Part shown: one piece after another, positions 23,392 through 33,150 of the stretch
How positions within the stretch are numbered: the first letter of the stretch is position 1
Layout of the letters: the number at the start of each line of letters is the position of its first letter
Source of the DNA: Algoriphagus aquimarinus
GTDB lineage: Bacteria > Bacteroidota > Bacteroidia > Cytophagales > Cyclobacteriaceae
NCBI RefSeq assembly: GCF_007997215.1
Contig: NZ_VORW01000012.1
Coordinates: 56,226-120,225, forward strand
Length of the DNA: 64,000 nucleotides
Direction: 5' to 3'
Translations under genes and position numbers: made by a program
Notes under the pieces: model-generated
What the model saw: only the letters and a program-made list of their open reading frames with translations
What the model was told of the DNA's origin: nothing
Database searches by the model: none

Positions 23392-26235
23392 CTACCGTTC
23401 TACTTCCATTGAGATCTTCTCTTGGTTAATCAGGATTGGCTTTCCAAAACCTAATTTTTCAAGTCCTGCCAATTGTGTTTTGGCATCACCTACTACCAAC
23501 CAAATCATCTTGTTGGGATCCAGGTAGCTTCCTGCCAATTCCTGAATTCGCTCTACGGTCATCTCATTCACAGTCTTCTCCCTACCTTTTACATAATCAG
23601 CATCCCAACCATACTCACTGATGTTTTCCAACATATTGAGCTTGGCGCTAGCTGTTTCGAAAGCCCGTGCATTGCTTTTGATCATAAAGCTCTGAGTAGT
23701 TTTCAGATCTTCCGCGGTGTAGGTTGAAGCATAATCAATAAGAATATCTTTTACAAGTTGAGCAGATTCATAGGTGACATTACTGCGCACACCGCTGCTA
23801 ATGCTAAAAGGTCCCGCTACTTTTCCACCAGAAAAAGAAGATCTAATTCCATAGGTATATCCTTTGCCTTCACGTAGCTCTTGCGTAAGTCGGGATGCAA
23901 AACCTCCTCCTCCCAAGATGTAGTTCATCACTTCTACAGAATAAAAATCAGGATCGGTAGAAGCGAGTGCAGGATACCCAAATTGTAGCATAGACTGCTT
24001 AGAATCTGGGATATCGTAAAAGTAAACCTGAGCTGTTTCTGGTCTTGACGGTGCATCGAAGGCCGGAATACTTACTTCCTTACTTTCCCAGTCAGTAATC
24101 AGGCTCTGCAGTGAGGCAATAATGTTCACTTTACCTAGATCGCCAACCACATGCATTCGTGTGACGGATGGAGAAATAAACTTTTCATAATAGGTTCTTA
24201 GATCATCTATAGTAATAGCTTCCACTGACTTAATACTTCCTAAGATATTTTGAGAACGTATATTCCCTTCTCCGTAGATCAGCTTGTTGAATTCATTTTG
24301 AGCAACCATGTTTGGACTAGCTTCCAATTGGCGAATTCTACTGATGGTAGATTGCTTCGCTAATGCAAACTCAACAGCATCCCAACGTGGCTCGAGGATG
24401 ATTTCTTTTACCAGAGTCATTACTTCATCGTAATTTCTGCTTAAGGTATTTACAGAAATTGTCGTGCTCTCAGTAGTAGCATATACATTCACAGATGCTC
24501 CTAATTGATCTATAGCATCCTCCAGTTCAGCAGTAGTTTTGGTTTTAGTTCCTTTAGTCATTAACTGAGCTAGAAGATTTGCCACGCCTACTTTTTCTGG
24601 ATCGTCCAGCAGCTGTCCACCATCAATCACCATATTGAATTGTATCAGGGGCACTTCATGATTCTCTATGCCATAAACTTGTAAGCCATTGCCAAGTGAA
24701 TCCTCCCAAACAGCTGGAATAGTCACTTCAGGCGTTTTGCCATAAGGTGGCTCAACAGACCTGTCAAAGGTGGAAGGAGCTTTTTCATAATTAGCCTGGA
24801 TCGAAGCATCAAAACTCTCCTCAGCTCCTTGAATGATTTTCTCTTCCACAACCTCAGCTTTTTCTGATCCTTCCAAAGCGGCAATTAGGTTATCCTTAGG
24901 TACAAAACTCGTGGCTATGTAATTCTTGTCTTTGATGTATTCATTATAGACACGTATCACGTCCTCCGGGGTAACGGCCAAAACGTTTTGAATATCTTCG
25001 TTGATAAAGCCCGGATTCTTAGCGAAGATGTTGTACTGAGTTAGCTGTACACCTTTTCCCAAGACACTGGAAAGTGCATTGTAAAAATTGGTTTCCTGAC
25101 CAGCCTTAATTCGGGCCAAGTCTTTTTCGGAAATTCCCTCTTGTTCAAATTTCACAAATGCCTCTTCAAGAGCCTCAGCTACATCATCCAGGTCTATATC
25201 GGCAAAAGCACGGACGGACAATTGTGTCTGCCCTGCCAATTCAGAGGTTCTGTTATACATTCTCACATTGGAAGTGAGCTTTTTGTTATCAATCAAAACA
25301 ACGTTTAAAGGAGCTTTCTTTCCACTGGAAAGGTATTGGCTCAGCACATCCAATGCATAGGAATCAGCGTGATACTGCTCCACTGTAGGCCAGGTCATTG
25401 TCAATTCGGGAAGCCTGGCAAAATTATCTTCATAATAAAGCTTCTTGCTAGTTTCAATTTTACCAGGTCTTGGTGTGACAGATTCTATAGGTTCTCCCTT
25501 TGGGATTTCATCAAAATACTTTTTCACCCATTCCTTCGCTTGTTTTGGATCGAAGTCACCAACGAGGGTAAGGGTAACATTATTTGGTACATACCAACGT
25601 CTAAAAAACTCCTTGACATCAGGAAGTGTGGCATTTTGAAGATCCTCCAAGGAACCGATTACCTGCCAATTGTAAGGATGGTCAGCAGGATACAGATTTT
25701 TATCAATCACATAAGAAGTATGTCCATAGGGCTGATTATCGACACCTTGACGCTTTTCATTTTTTACTACCTGCTTTTCCTTCGCCAAAACAGGGTCGGT
25801 CACGGTATTGATAAACCAGCCCAGCTTATCCGCTTCTGCCCAAATCATTTTCTCCAAAGCATCATTGGGAACAGTTTGCAGGTAATTCGTTCTATCACGG
25901 CTGGTAGAACCGTTGGCACCAGATCCACCGATACGGGCTGTCATTTTATCGAGACCACCTTTACCAAGGTTTTCTGATTCTAAAAATAGAAGGTGCTCAA
26001 AAAGATGTGCGAATCCAGTTCTACCTTCTTTTTCACGTGCTGAACCTACATGTGCAGTAAGTGAAACTGCCACAACTGGATCAGATGGATCTATGTGGAA
26101 GATAACTTCGAGTCCATTGTCTAGAACAAACTTTTCGTATTCCACATTAAACTCCTGTTTAGAAGTTTCTGGATTTTGGGCGCAACCCACCGCAAGCAGC
26201 ACTAGGATGACAAAAGAGGAGATTTTATTAAACAT
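23392..26235 (-). CDS. M16-family metallopeptidase lipoprotein, two-domain
   Basis: A 947-residue protein with a lipoprotein signal (LLAVGC, Cys18) and two M16 repeats. The N-terminal active half carries the inverted zinc motif HLFEH at residues 77-81 in the context GRTGFAHLFEHLLFL. The second half begins near EVTIPAVWEDSLGNGLQVYG (about 505) and lacks this motif, as in pitrilysin-like inactive halves. ILGGGGFASRLTQELREGKG is the conserved substrate-side motif near residue 770. It is probably an outer-membrane or periplasmic peptidase that degrades oligopeptides. It stands alone, convergent with glnS. Confidence 0.93.
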   Translation of the reverse strand: MFNKISSFVILVLLAVGCAQNPETSKQEFNVEYEKFVLDNGLEVIFHIDPSDPVVAVSLTAHVGSAREKEGRTGFAHLFEHLLFLESENLGKGGLDKMTARIGGSGANGSTSRDRTNYLQTVPNDALEKMIWAEADKLGWFINTVTDPVLAKEKQVVKNEKRQGVDNQPYGHTSYVIDKNLYPADHPYNWQVIGSLEDLQNATLPDVKEFFRRWYVPNNVTLTLVGDFDPKQAKEWVKKYFDEIPKGEPIESVTPRPGKIETSKKLYYEDNFARLPELTMTWPTVEQYHADSYALDVLSQYLSSGKKAPLNVVLIDNKKLTSNVRMYNRTSELAGQTQLSVRAFADIDLDDVAEALEEAFVKFEQEGISEKDLARIKAGQETNFYNALSSVLGKGVQLTQYNIFAKNPGFINEDIQNVLAVTPEDVIRVYNEYIKDKNYIATSFVPKDNLIAALEGSEKAEVVEEKIIQGAEESFDASIQANYEKAPSTFDRSVEPPYGKTPEVTIPAVWEDSLGNGLQVYGIENHEVPLIQFNMVIDGGQLLDDPEKVGVANLLAQLMTKGTKTKTTAELEDAIDQLGASVNVYATTESTTISVNTLSRNYDEVMTLVKEIILEPRWDAVEFALAKQSTISRIRQLEASPNMVAQNEFNKLIYGEGNIRSQNILGSIKSVEAITIDDLRTYYEKFISPSVTRMHVVGDLGKVNIIASLQSLITDWESKEVSIPAFDAPSRPETAQVYFYDIPDSKQSMLQFGYPALASTDPDFYSVEVMNYILGGGGFASRLTQELREGKGYTYGIRSSFSGGKVAGPFSISSGVRSNVTYESAQLVKDILIDYASTYTAEDLKTTQSFMIKSNARAFETASAKLNMLENISEYGWDADYVKGREKTVNEMTVERIQELAGSYLDPNKMIWLVVGDAKTQLAGLEKLGFGKPILINQEKISMEVER

Positions 26236-26344
26236 TGGGGTTTATATTTTCAGTAGATTTATATTACAAAAATAAGGATAGGATGCTATTTGTTTTGAAC
26301 GAAAGGTTGGTTCAATTTAAATAGAAATAAATAGCTAGAGCTCC

Positions 26345-26605
26345 TTACACCCCTAAGCTAATTCTAGACTCCGAGTACAAATCATACACAGCAATCAACG
26401 CTTCAGATCCTTTGGCATTAGGGTACAGTTCATAATTTCCTATCTCCTCGCGGGTTTCCACATAGACAGGATTGTACTTTTCGTCATATACATTCCAGAC
26501 TATCAATAAAAAATGATAGCTGATTTTACTCGCTCTACCATCTTCTAACCAAAATTCAAAAAGATCTTCAGTGATAGATTTAGGGTAATCAGGTCCTTCA
26601 AACAT
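26345..26605 (-). CDS. Small hypothetical protein
   Basis: An 86-residue protein rich in aromatic and acidic residues (EDLFEFWLEDGRASKISYHF), with no signal peptide or membrane segment. I do not recognise a family. Codon use looks like that of the neighbours, it starts with ATG, and it does not overlap another gene, so I consider it likely real. It lies between the M16 peptidase and the phosphotriesterase-like gene, all on the minus strand but with gaps over 100 bp. Confidence 0.55.
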   Translation of the reverse strand: MFEGPDYPKSITEDLFEFWLEDGRASKISYHFLLIVWNVYDEKYNPVYVETREEIGNYELYPNAKGSEALIAVYDLYSESRISLGV

Positions 26606-26745
26606 GTGGAAAGGTGTGGTTGTTGGTTAGCTCAAAGATATGGAAAAGTGATCAGACAGGATATCGAAGTAAGATTGGAATCGCTGTATTGTGAATGAGA
26701 TATGGATAATTAACCTCATATGCCTACGGCAACATATTAGTATGA

Positions 26746-27756
26746 TTAATTTTTTCTAACCCTGACCGAGAAAGCATTTCCAGGATTTACTACCACTAGC
26801 TGATGGATTTCACTGTCAGAAAAACCATTCTTAATCAAAGTAGGAATTAGGGAAATGGAAATTGCTTCAAAAGGTCTAACAGCACCTCCTCTAGGATAAC
26901 TGTTTCCATCATGCGACAGTAAAACTCTTTCCAAAAGCTTTTTCGATTTGAAGACTTTTAACATTTCTACATAGGATGTAATATTATCCTTATTGACACC
27001 ATCCAATGATATCCATGCCCCTTTGGAAGCGATTTCTGTCAAATAACCTATATCGGAAGACTTACTCGCATGGACCCAAATCCATGCTGAAAGATTCACA
27101 TTATATTTTTCTAATAAAGCTATTTGAGCTTTCACGGCTAAGGGATTGTCACCAGTATGAACAGCTATAGTTAATCCTGTGGCTAGATGAGTAAGGATTC
27201 CTGCCTCGAAAAGCTTCAAGTCCAACTCACTAGGAATACCATCGTCAAAGGCTAATTTGATAAAACCTGGCTTTATCTCAGTTCCACTTATTCCCTCTTC
27301 AAATTCACTGATCCAAACGGCAGCCAGTTCACTCGTGCTGGCGGTGCGGGCAAATTCCGGAACATATTTATCTGCTGCAGCTCCATAGAATCCTGTATTA
27401 GTAATGATCTTGACACCTGAAGCCTCGGAAATAGTTTTTAACAAATCCACCCGTCTTCCAAAGTAGGCAGTAGTACAATCAACAATTGTCTCAACTCCAC
27501 TTTCTTTTAGGCTTTTTAGATAAGGCAGGACTTGTTTGAATAGTTTGTCCTCATCGTAGGAATCAATATCACTTGGGTCAGCACCGAAATTTGACATGAT
27601 GTGTTCATGCACAAGTGTAAACCCTATATTTTCAGATGATACAACTCCAGTTACAGTTTCTATTTTTGCTTGAATAGATTGACCATTACATTCTAAAGCC
27701 ACCAAAAATGATAGAATTACTATAGGAAATATAATGGGGAATTTGAATTTTGTCAT
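26746..27756 (-). CDS. Exported phosphotriesterase-family metal hydrolase
   Basis: A 336-residue TIM-barrel amidohydrolase of the PTE family with an N-terminal signal sequence (FPIVILSFLVALECNGQS). The binuclear metal site is complete: His50 and His52 in VHEH, Lys167 in GFIKLAF (the residue carboxylated in PTE), His200 in AVHTG, His229 in WVHAS and Asp283 in SHDGNS. Family members act as lactonases or as phosphotriesterases; the substrate is not decided. It lies nine bases downstream of the M13 peptidase stop... in transcription order the peptidase comes first, so the two are probably cotranscribed. Confidence 0.88.
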   Translation of the reverse strand: MTKFKFPIIFPIVILSFLVALECNGQSIQAKIETVTGVVSSENIGFTLVHEHIMSNFGADPSDIDSYDEDKLFKQVLPYLKSLKESGVETIVDCTTAYFGRRVDLLKTISEASGVKIITNTGFYGAAADKYVPEFARTASTSELAAVWISEFEEGISGTEIKPGFIKLAFDDGIPSELDLKLFEAGILTHLATGLTIAVHTGDNPLAVKAQIALLEKYNVNLSAWIWVHASKSSDIGYLTEIASKGAWISLDGVNKDNITSYVEMLKVFKSKKLLERVLLSHDGNSYPRGGAVRPFEAISISLIPTLIKNGFSDSEIHQLVVVNPGNAFSVRVRKN

Positions 27757-27765
27757 AGCGTAAAT

Positions 27766-29790
27766 TTACCAAATCTTAATTCTTTCCTCTTCAGACTTGT
27801 AATTGAGGTCTCCGGGCTGAATGTTGAACGCAGTATAAAATGGATCGAAATTCATCAGCGGCCCATTCACTCTCCAAATAGCCGGAGAATGGGAATTGGT
27901 ATTTACATAGGTTCTCAAAAATTCATCGCGGGTTTTCACTCTCCAGATACGAGCGATAGACAAGCAAAAACGCTGATCAGGGGTAAATCCATCAATTTTG
28001 GTCGTGTCTTGCCCTTGTTCCGTTAATTTAAATGCCTCATAGGCAATATATAAAGCCCCGTTGTCGGCTGTGTTTTCGCCAATTGTCATAGCTCCCTTTA
28101 CATGCACTGAATCCAACACTGTAAAGCTGTCATATCGATCAATTAACTGTTGGGTTTTTCCTTTAAACTTCTCATAATCTTCATCCGTCCACCAATTTTT
28201 CACATTGCCATCCTTATCGTATTGAGCTCCTTGATCATCAAATGCATGAGTTAACTCATGACCGATTACCATTCCGATTCCACCGTAATTGATTGCATCA
28301 TCGGCATACAAATCAAAGTAAGGATACTGAAGTATCCCTGCAGGAAACACAATTTCATTCAAAGATGGATTGTAATAGGCTGTAACTGTTGAAGGTGTAG
28401 TTCCCCACTCTAGTTTGTTAGGTGCCTTACCGAATTTATCCAGTTCATAGCGACTTTGATCTTGGCGCAGTGCCAACACATTTTCGAAATACTTATTTTG
28501 ATCTATTGTTACATTATATTCTCTCCATTCGTCAGGATAGCCTATTTTCTTGGTGATAGCATATAACTTTTCCTTTGCCTGAGTTTTGGTACTATCACTC
28601 ATCCAGTCCAGCTTATTGATGCGGCTTTCAAAGGATTTTTGAAGGTTATTCACCAGATCTAATACCCGCTTTTTAGCATCCTCATTGAAGTATCGCTTTA
28701 CATATAATTGTCCTAAAGCAAATCCCAGCTGCCGATCTACTTTCTGTGCCATCTGCTGCTGCCGAGTCAACTGCGTAGACTGGCCAGAAATAACCTTTTC
28801 ATAGGCAAAAGATGCATCTTCAAAGGGCTTGCTGAGTACATCCGCATAGGAGGAAAGTGTATGTGCTTTGACGTAAGTCTTCCATTCGGAAATAGGAACT
28901 GTCTTCAGCATTTTGTTCAATGTAGAGTAATATGCCGGTTGGCGAACATCTACTGAATCGGCTTTCAACCCCAATTGGCTAAGGGTTTTTGACCAAGCAA
29001 TATTCGGTTCTTTTTGATCCAGTTCGGAAACAGCCATTTTATGGTAGTTTTCCTTTACTATTCTTCGTTCTATGCGTGTCTTGTGTGGTTCAGCAAGCTT
29101 TTTCTCAATAGCATACACAGCTGATGCCTCTTTCCTAGCAGCCTCCGCCTCAGTGCCAGTCAATTCGAAAAGTGTAGCTAGGTAATCCAAGTAGGCTTTC
29201 TGAATTCCTACGGTAGAGGAATCAGTTTTGAAGTAATAATCCCGATCTGGCAAACCCAAGCCAGTTTGGCTAAAGTGTGCAATATTGATACTGCTGTTTT
29301 CCGCATCTGGAGAAATGCTTAAACTTAGAATTGATTGGTTGTTTGACTTGATTTCTTCAGTTACAAAATTCATTAAGGAAGCCACGTCAGTAATCTCCTC
29401 GATCTTAGCCAAAATAGGTTTGATAGGTTCAAATCCACGCTTGTTGATCGCCTCCATGTCCATACCAGAAGCATAGAAATCTCCCACTTTCTGATCTATA
29501 CTACCTGAAGCATGCTCACCGGCAGAAACTTCCTCTAATATATCCTGCAAAAGCATTTTTTGAGGAATATTCAAAAAAGAATAAGAACCCACACCTGACT
29601 GATCATCTGCGATTCTGGCGGTATCATACCAGATCCCATTTACATACATAAAGAAATTGTCACCAGGCTTAATAGAAGTGTCAATTTGGGATACTTCTAC
29701 AAAATTCCGCTCAGGTTTTAACTTATCAGGGTCATTCTGTTGGCTACAGGAGATCAAAAGAGCAAGTGAAGCGAAAAGTAGGTTTTTCAT
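27766..29790 (-). CDS. M13-family (neprilysin-like) zinc metallopeptidase lipoprotein
   Basis: A 674-residue protein starting with a lipoprotein signal (LALLISC). The peptidase_M13 domain shows VTAYYNPSLNEIVFPAGIL (the substrate-binding motif), HELTH near residue 510 in IGHELTHAFDDQG, and the third zinc ligand in GENTADNGALY near 570. Length and the C-terminal INPGDLNYKSEEE-like ending (FNIQPGD...) fit PepO-type bacterial enzymes. It acts outside the inner membrane on peptides. Its gene is upstream of, and close to, the phosphotriesterase-like gene. Confidence 0.94.
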   Translation of the reverse strand: MKNLLFASLALLISCSQQNDPDKLKPERNFVEVSQIDTSIKPGDNFFMYVNGIWYDTARIADDQSGVGSYSFLNIPQKMLLQDILEEVSAGEHASGSIDQKVGDFYASGMDMEAINKRGFEPIKPILAKIEEITDVASLMNFVTEEIKSNNQSILSLSISPDAENSSINIAHFSQTGLGLPDRDYYFKTDSSTVGIQKAYLDYLATLFELTGTEAEAARKEASAVYAIEKKLAEPHKTRIERRIVKENYHKMAVSELDQKEPNIAWSKTLSQLGLKADSVDVRQPAYYSTLNKMLKTVPISEWKTYVKAHTLSSYADVLSKPFEDASFAYEKVISGQSTQLTRQQQMAQKVDRQLGFALGQLYVKRYFNEDAKKRVLDLVNNLQKSFESRINKLDWMSDSTKTQAKEKLYAITKKIGYPDEWREYNVTIDQNKYFENVLALRQDQSRYELDKFGKAPNKLEWGTTPSTVTAYYNPSLNEIVFPAGILQYPYFDLYADDAINYGGIGMVIGHELTHAFDDQGAQYDKDGNVKNWWTDEDYEKFKGKTQQLIDRYDSFTVLDSVHVKGAMTIGENTADNGALYIAYEAFKLTEQGQDTTKIDGFTPDQRFCLSIARIWRVKTRDEFLRTYVNTNSHSPAIWRVNGPLMNFDPFYTAFNIQPGDLNYKSEEERIKIW

Positions 29791-29951
29791 AACTAGTGGA
29801 TATTTTTCAAAAAGGTAATTGAAAATTATATGTTCTCAAATACCTTTTATAAAAGCACAAATCATCATTAGTTAGCAATTGACTAATTTTTATGTATGCT
29901 TTCTGTAAGTTGCATTCAGCTGTTTTTACATTTCCAACGTTGTCTATTTTT

Positions 29952-30863
29952 ATGAATGATTTTTCAATTGAAACTGCCCCTTCGCAAAAAGGTAAAATTG
30001 CAATTGTCACTGGAGCAAATTCTGGTTTAGGGTATGAAACTGCTCTGGCTTTGGCGAAAAAAGGTGCAACCGTAATCCTTGCTTCCAGAGATCAAAAAAA
30101 GGCTCATGAAGCAATGAATAAGATCATTAAGGAAGTCCCCAATGCAGATCTGGAAATCATTTTGATAGACCTAAATAGTCTTCAATCTGTGGAGGAATTT
30201 GCATCTGAGTTTTCGAAGAAATATGATCATTTGGATCTGTTGATAGAAAATGCTGGCATTATGATGCCACCCCTATCTATCACCAAAGATGGGTTTGAAA
30301 GTCAATTTGGAGTGAATTATTTGGCACATTTTCATCTCACAAATCTGCTTTTTCCACTCATAAAGAATACCCCGAATGCTAGAGTCGTAACGCTGAGTAG
30401 CCTAGCTCACAAAAATGGAAAGATCGCTTTTGACAACTTAGATGCAGAAAAAGGCTATAATAAATGGTCTGTTTATGCTCAGAGTAAATTGGCCTGTATG
30501 ATGTTTGCTTACGAACTTCAAAGACGTCTGGATTCTTCAAGAATCTATGCAAAAGCCCTATCTGCACATCCTGGATTTTCAGGAACAAATCTGGGTGCCT
30601 TTTTGACATCTATTGGTAGCCTATTATTTTCACCATTAGCTTCGCTCATAGGGCAGGATTCTAAACATGGAGCACTTCCTATATTGAGAGCTGCACTGGA
30701 TCCCGAAGCAAAAGGCGGTGAATATTATGGACCTTCTGGCTTCAGAGAAGTGAAAGGCCCTCCTGCAAAAGTAAAGTCAAGCAGCAAATCTCATGATTTA
30801 CTAGTTGCCACGAAACTTTGGTCAGTATCAGAGGAAATGACAGGGAAGAAGTTTCTTGTTTAA
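29952..30863 (+). CDS. Short-chain dehydrogenase/reductase (RDH/WWOX-like)
   Basis: The start is taken as ATG 29952 (MNDFSIETAP), because the preceding 20 in-frame residues from 29892 do not look like SDR sequence. The 303-residue protein has the cofactor motif TGANSGLG near residue 20, ENAG in place of the usual NNAG, and the catalytic YAQSK near 177. The arrangement matches NADP(H)-dependent retinol dehydrogenase-like SDRs. The substrate is unknown. It is divergent from the M13 gene and convergent with the sugar isomerase-like gene. Confidence 0.88.
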   Translation: MNDFSIETAPSQKGKIAIVTGANSGLGYETALALAKKGATVILASRDQKKAHEAMNKIIKEVPNADLEIILIDLNSLQSVEEFASEFSKKYDHLDLLIENAGIMMPPLSITKDGFESQFGVNYLAHFHLTNLLFPLIKNTPNARVVTLSSLAHKNGKIAFDNLDAEKGYNKWSVYAQSKLACMMFAYELQRRLDSSRIYAKALSAHPGFSGTNLGAFLTSIGSLLFSPLASLIGQDSKHGALPILRAALDPEAKGGEYYGPSGFREVKGPPAKVKSSSKSHDLLVATKLWSVSEEMTGKKFLV

Positions 30864-30916
30864 AGTATATGGTTGTTTAGTACAATCAACAACATCCATT
30901 TTTAGAGAGTGCCTAA

Positions 30917-30939
30917 ATTAGAAATCTGAAATTTCTAAT
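30917..30939. repeat. AT-rich hairpin between convergent genes
   Basis: ATTAGAAAT (30917-30925) pairs with ATTTCTAAT (30931-30939) around a 5-base loop. There is no clear T run, so it is at best a weak bidirectional terminator. Confidence 0.4.
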
Positions 30940-30944
30940 CCCTC

Positions 30945-31802
30945 CTACTTCTTCAAATTCTGTAAATAAGCAATACTCTTTGGAACCTGCTGGTAGTAGA
31001 TCGGGCTTTCATCCTCAATATAGAAATGCTTCACTCCGGCCTTTTTCGCTGCTCTGAGAATTGCTGGTAGATCTAGCTGTCCAGTGCCAAGTGTGACATC
31101 ATTTTCAGTTGGAGTTCCTCCAGACATATTGCCTACAATGCCTTTTCGCAGATCTTTCACGTGCATGAGTTTGAAGCGATCTCCGTATTTAGTCAGCAAA
31201 GCTGCAGGATCAGCTCCAGGAAAGAATGTCCAAAGGATATCCATTTCGAAGCTCACATAAGCAGGGTTTGTCTCCTGTACGATCAAATCGAAGAGTGTTC
31301 CGTCACCATGCGGCTCAAACTCGTAGCCGTGATTGTGATAGCAAAAAGTCAATCCATAATCCTCCTTCAGTACCTTTCCTACTGCATTAAAATCAGCAAT
31401 AGTCTGCTGCGCAGCTTCAAGTGTAAAAGCGCCAGTGTGAGGAACCCATGCCACCCGCACATATTCAGCACCTAGGGCTTTCGCATTTTCGCCAACCGTT
31501 GCGGTCTTTTCCATCAAATCTTTATATCCTACCCCAAAGGAAGAGCAGTGCATTCCGCGCTTGTCCAATTCCATTTTGATATCTGTTGTACTATGGCCGA
31601 ATAGACTCGAAAACTCCATATCCGTAATTCCCATTGCTTGCAGTGTATCGAGCGTAGCAGGAAGATCCTTTGAAAGGCTATTTCTATAGGTGTATGAAAC
31701 CATTCCCGGCATTTCTGGGAACATTGCATTTTTAGTCTGAGCGAATAGTGATGAGGAAAATAGAAAGAGTAAAATAGCAAAAACTGAGACCGAACGTTTC
31801 AT
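30945..31802 (-). CDS. Exported sugar phosphate isomerase/epimerase-like TIM barrel
   Basis: The start is taken as ATG 31802 (MKRSVSVFAILLFLFSSSLFA), a clear signal peptide; the longer frame from 31871 adds residues with no such property. The 285-residue mature protein is an AP-endonuclease-family-2 type TIM barrel: TFCYHNHGYEF near residue 150, VSFEMDILWTFFPGAD, and HVKDLRKG. These give His, Glu, Asp and His metal ligands as in xylose-isomerase-like proteins. In Bacteroidota such proteins are often exported and act on sugars or inositols. The reaction is not known. Confidence 0.85.
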   Translation of the reverse strand: MKRSVSVFAILLFLFSSSLFAQTKNAMFPEMPGMVSYTYRNSLSKDLPATLDTLQAMGITDMEFSSLFGHSTTDIKMELDKRGMHCSSFGVGYKDLMEKTATVGENAKALGAEYVRVAWVPHTGAFTLEAAQQTIADFNAVGKVLKEDYGLTFCYHNHGYEFEPHGDGTLFDLIVQETNPAYVSFEMDILWTFFPGADPAALLTKYGDRFKLMHVKDLRKGIVGNMSGGTPTENDVTLGTGQLDLPAILRAAKKAGVKHFYIEDESPIYYQQVPKSIAYLQNLKK

Positions 31803-31902
31803 GGATTTTGGGTTATTGTAGTGACAGGTAATTAGCCTATGTGGATTCTTTGTTTTTGAAATTACATGCATTTATGGCAAAAACAGGAACAGCTTATCAA
31901 AT

Positions 31903-33150
31903 TTATTCCACAGTGAACGATTGACTGTCGTCAGACTTCATAAAAGGTCTGAAATAAGCCGGAGAAAGATCAAGTGCAGGATGAGATGTCCACGGTCGCT
32001 TTTCATTGAGCGAAAGATACTCGGCTGCCCGCCCATCGAAGTATTTGATTTCTATCCCCGGATAGGATGATCGAAGTGGATCAAAAAATTTAACATAGTC
32101 GCGTTGATTGCGCAAATCGGACTTGATCAGGTGAATCACTATTTCCCTGCTGGTGTCAGTACTAACTAGAAAATCACTTATCCATTTGATGAGTTTGCCC
32201 TGCTTCTTCCTTTTGGTGCTTTCATAGCAGGTAACTCCAAAAGGTGGAATTGGGCCATAATGCTCTACCACAGTATGCTCAGGACTTTCGAATTCTGTAG
32301 CACCATAGCTAGTTTCCCAGGAATTCATGGTGTCGATTGATGGCAAATTGACATTGGTGAGTGCTAAGGTATCGTACCAAAATCGTTTGGATGAAGGTAA
32401 AAATCTATGATTCCGTAGAGGAATTCCCTTTTCTCTTGACCACGTGTGCATGAAGCTGAAAAGTGGATTGTTGAATGTGAGCACATCGTGATGGGAAGTG
32501 AGATGATCTGGTTCCTTACCAAATACACGTTTGAATTTTTCGTATTGCGCCAAAAACTCCTCTTTTATCTGATTGACATAATCTGCCTTTTCAAAATTTC
32601 TATTGAATTTCCGGAAATCCAGAAACTTGCCCTCGTTGTCAACTAATAGCCTAACTGCAGTAAAATTGGAAACAGGCTGCCCCGAAGTAATCGTAAAATG
32701 TAAACCTATATGTGTGGTTTCAAACAGGCTTTTTGTGCAGCCATTTCTTCTATGATTTTTAAGTGTCTCCACAAATCGCTTTAAATACTCCTCATTAGGA
32801 TCATTTGGTCGATTTACCAGCACAGCGAGAGAATTAATCCACCCTTCTTTCAGGGCTATTTGCGCTCCTACATCTATCTGATCTACAATTCCAATGTCGT
32901 CAGCCGTGACAATGATTTTCTTGTCTAGGAGCGGGATCTCTGAACTGGCATAAACGGCTTTACTCCACACAAAACAGTGATTTGTCAATACGTACCAAAT
33001 ATCAGAATCTAGGTATGGCTCCCCTACTACAGCATGCGAAATCTCCACTTCAGTGTTAGGATTAAGCACTTTTGAAACCTTGGCATTGACCGAAGGCCAA
33101 TTCTGTCGCAGATTAACATGAATATTTACTATTCCCTTGAACGTTTCCAT
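31903..33150 (-). CDS. SH3b-ChbG/YdjC-type deacetylase fusion
   Basis: A 415-residue protein. Residues 1-75 look like a bacterial SH3 domain (VNIHVNLRQNWPSVNAKVSK...DIWYVLTN). The YdjC/ChbG carbohydrate deacetylase domain begins at KIIVTADDIGI (about 78), with the metal-binding Asp-Asp pair, and continues through HIGLHFT and LTSHHDVLTFN with His ligands. ChbG removes an acetyl group from chitooligosaccharides; HpnK is a related enzyme. There is no signal peptide. The start overlaps the stop of the upstream membrane-protein gene (TGATG), so the two are translationally coupled. Confidence 0.82.
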   Translation of the reverse strand: METFKGIVNIHVNLRQNWPSVNAKVSKVLNPNTEVEISHAVVGEPYLDSDIWYVLTNHCFVWSKAVYASSEIPLLDKKIIVTADDIGIVDQIDVGAQIALKEGWINSLAVLVNRPNDPNEEYLKRFVETLKNHRRNGCTKSLFETTHIGLHFTITSGQPVSNFTAVRLLVDNEGKFLDFRKFNRNFEKADYVNQIKEEFLAQYEKFKRVFGKEPDHLTSHHDVLTFNNPLFSFMHTWSREKGIPLRNHRFLPSSKRFWYDTLALTNVNLPSIDTMNSWETSYGATEFESPEHTVVEHYGPIPPFGVTCYESTKRKKQGKLIKWISDFLVSTDTSREIVIHLIKSDLRNQRDYVKFFDPLRSSYPGIEIKYFDGRAAEYLSLNEKRPWTSHPALDLSPAYFRPFMKSDDSQSFTVE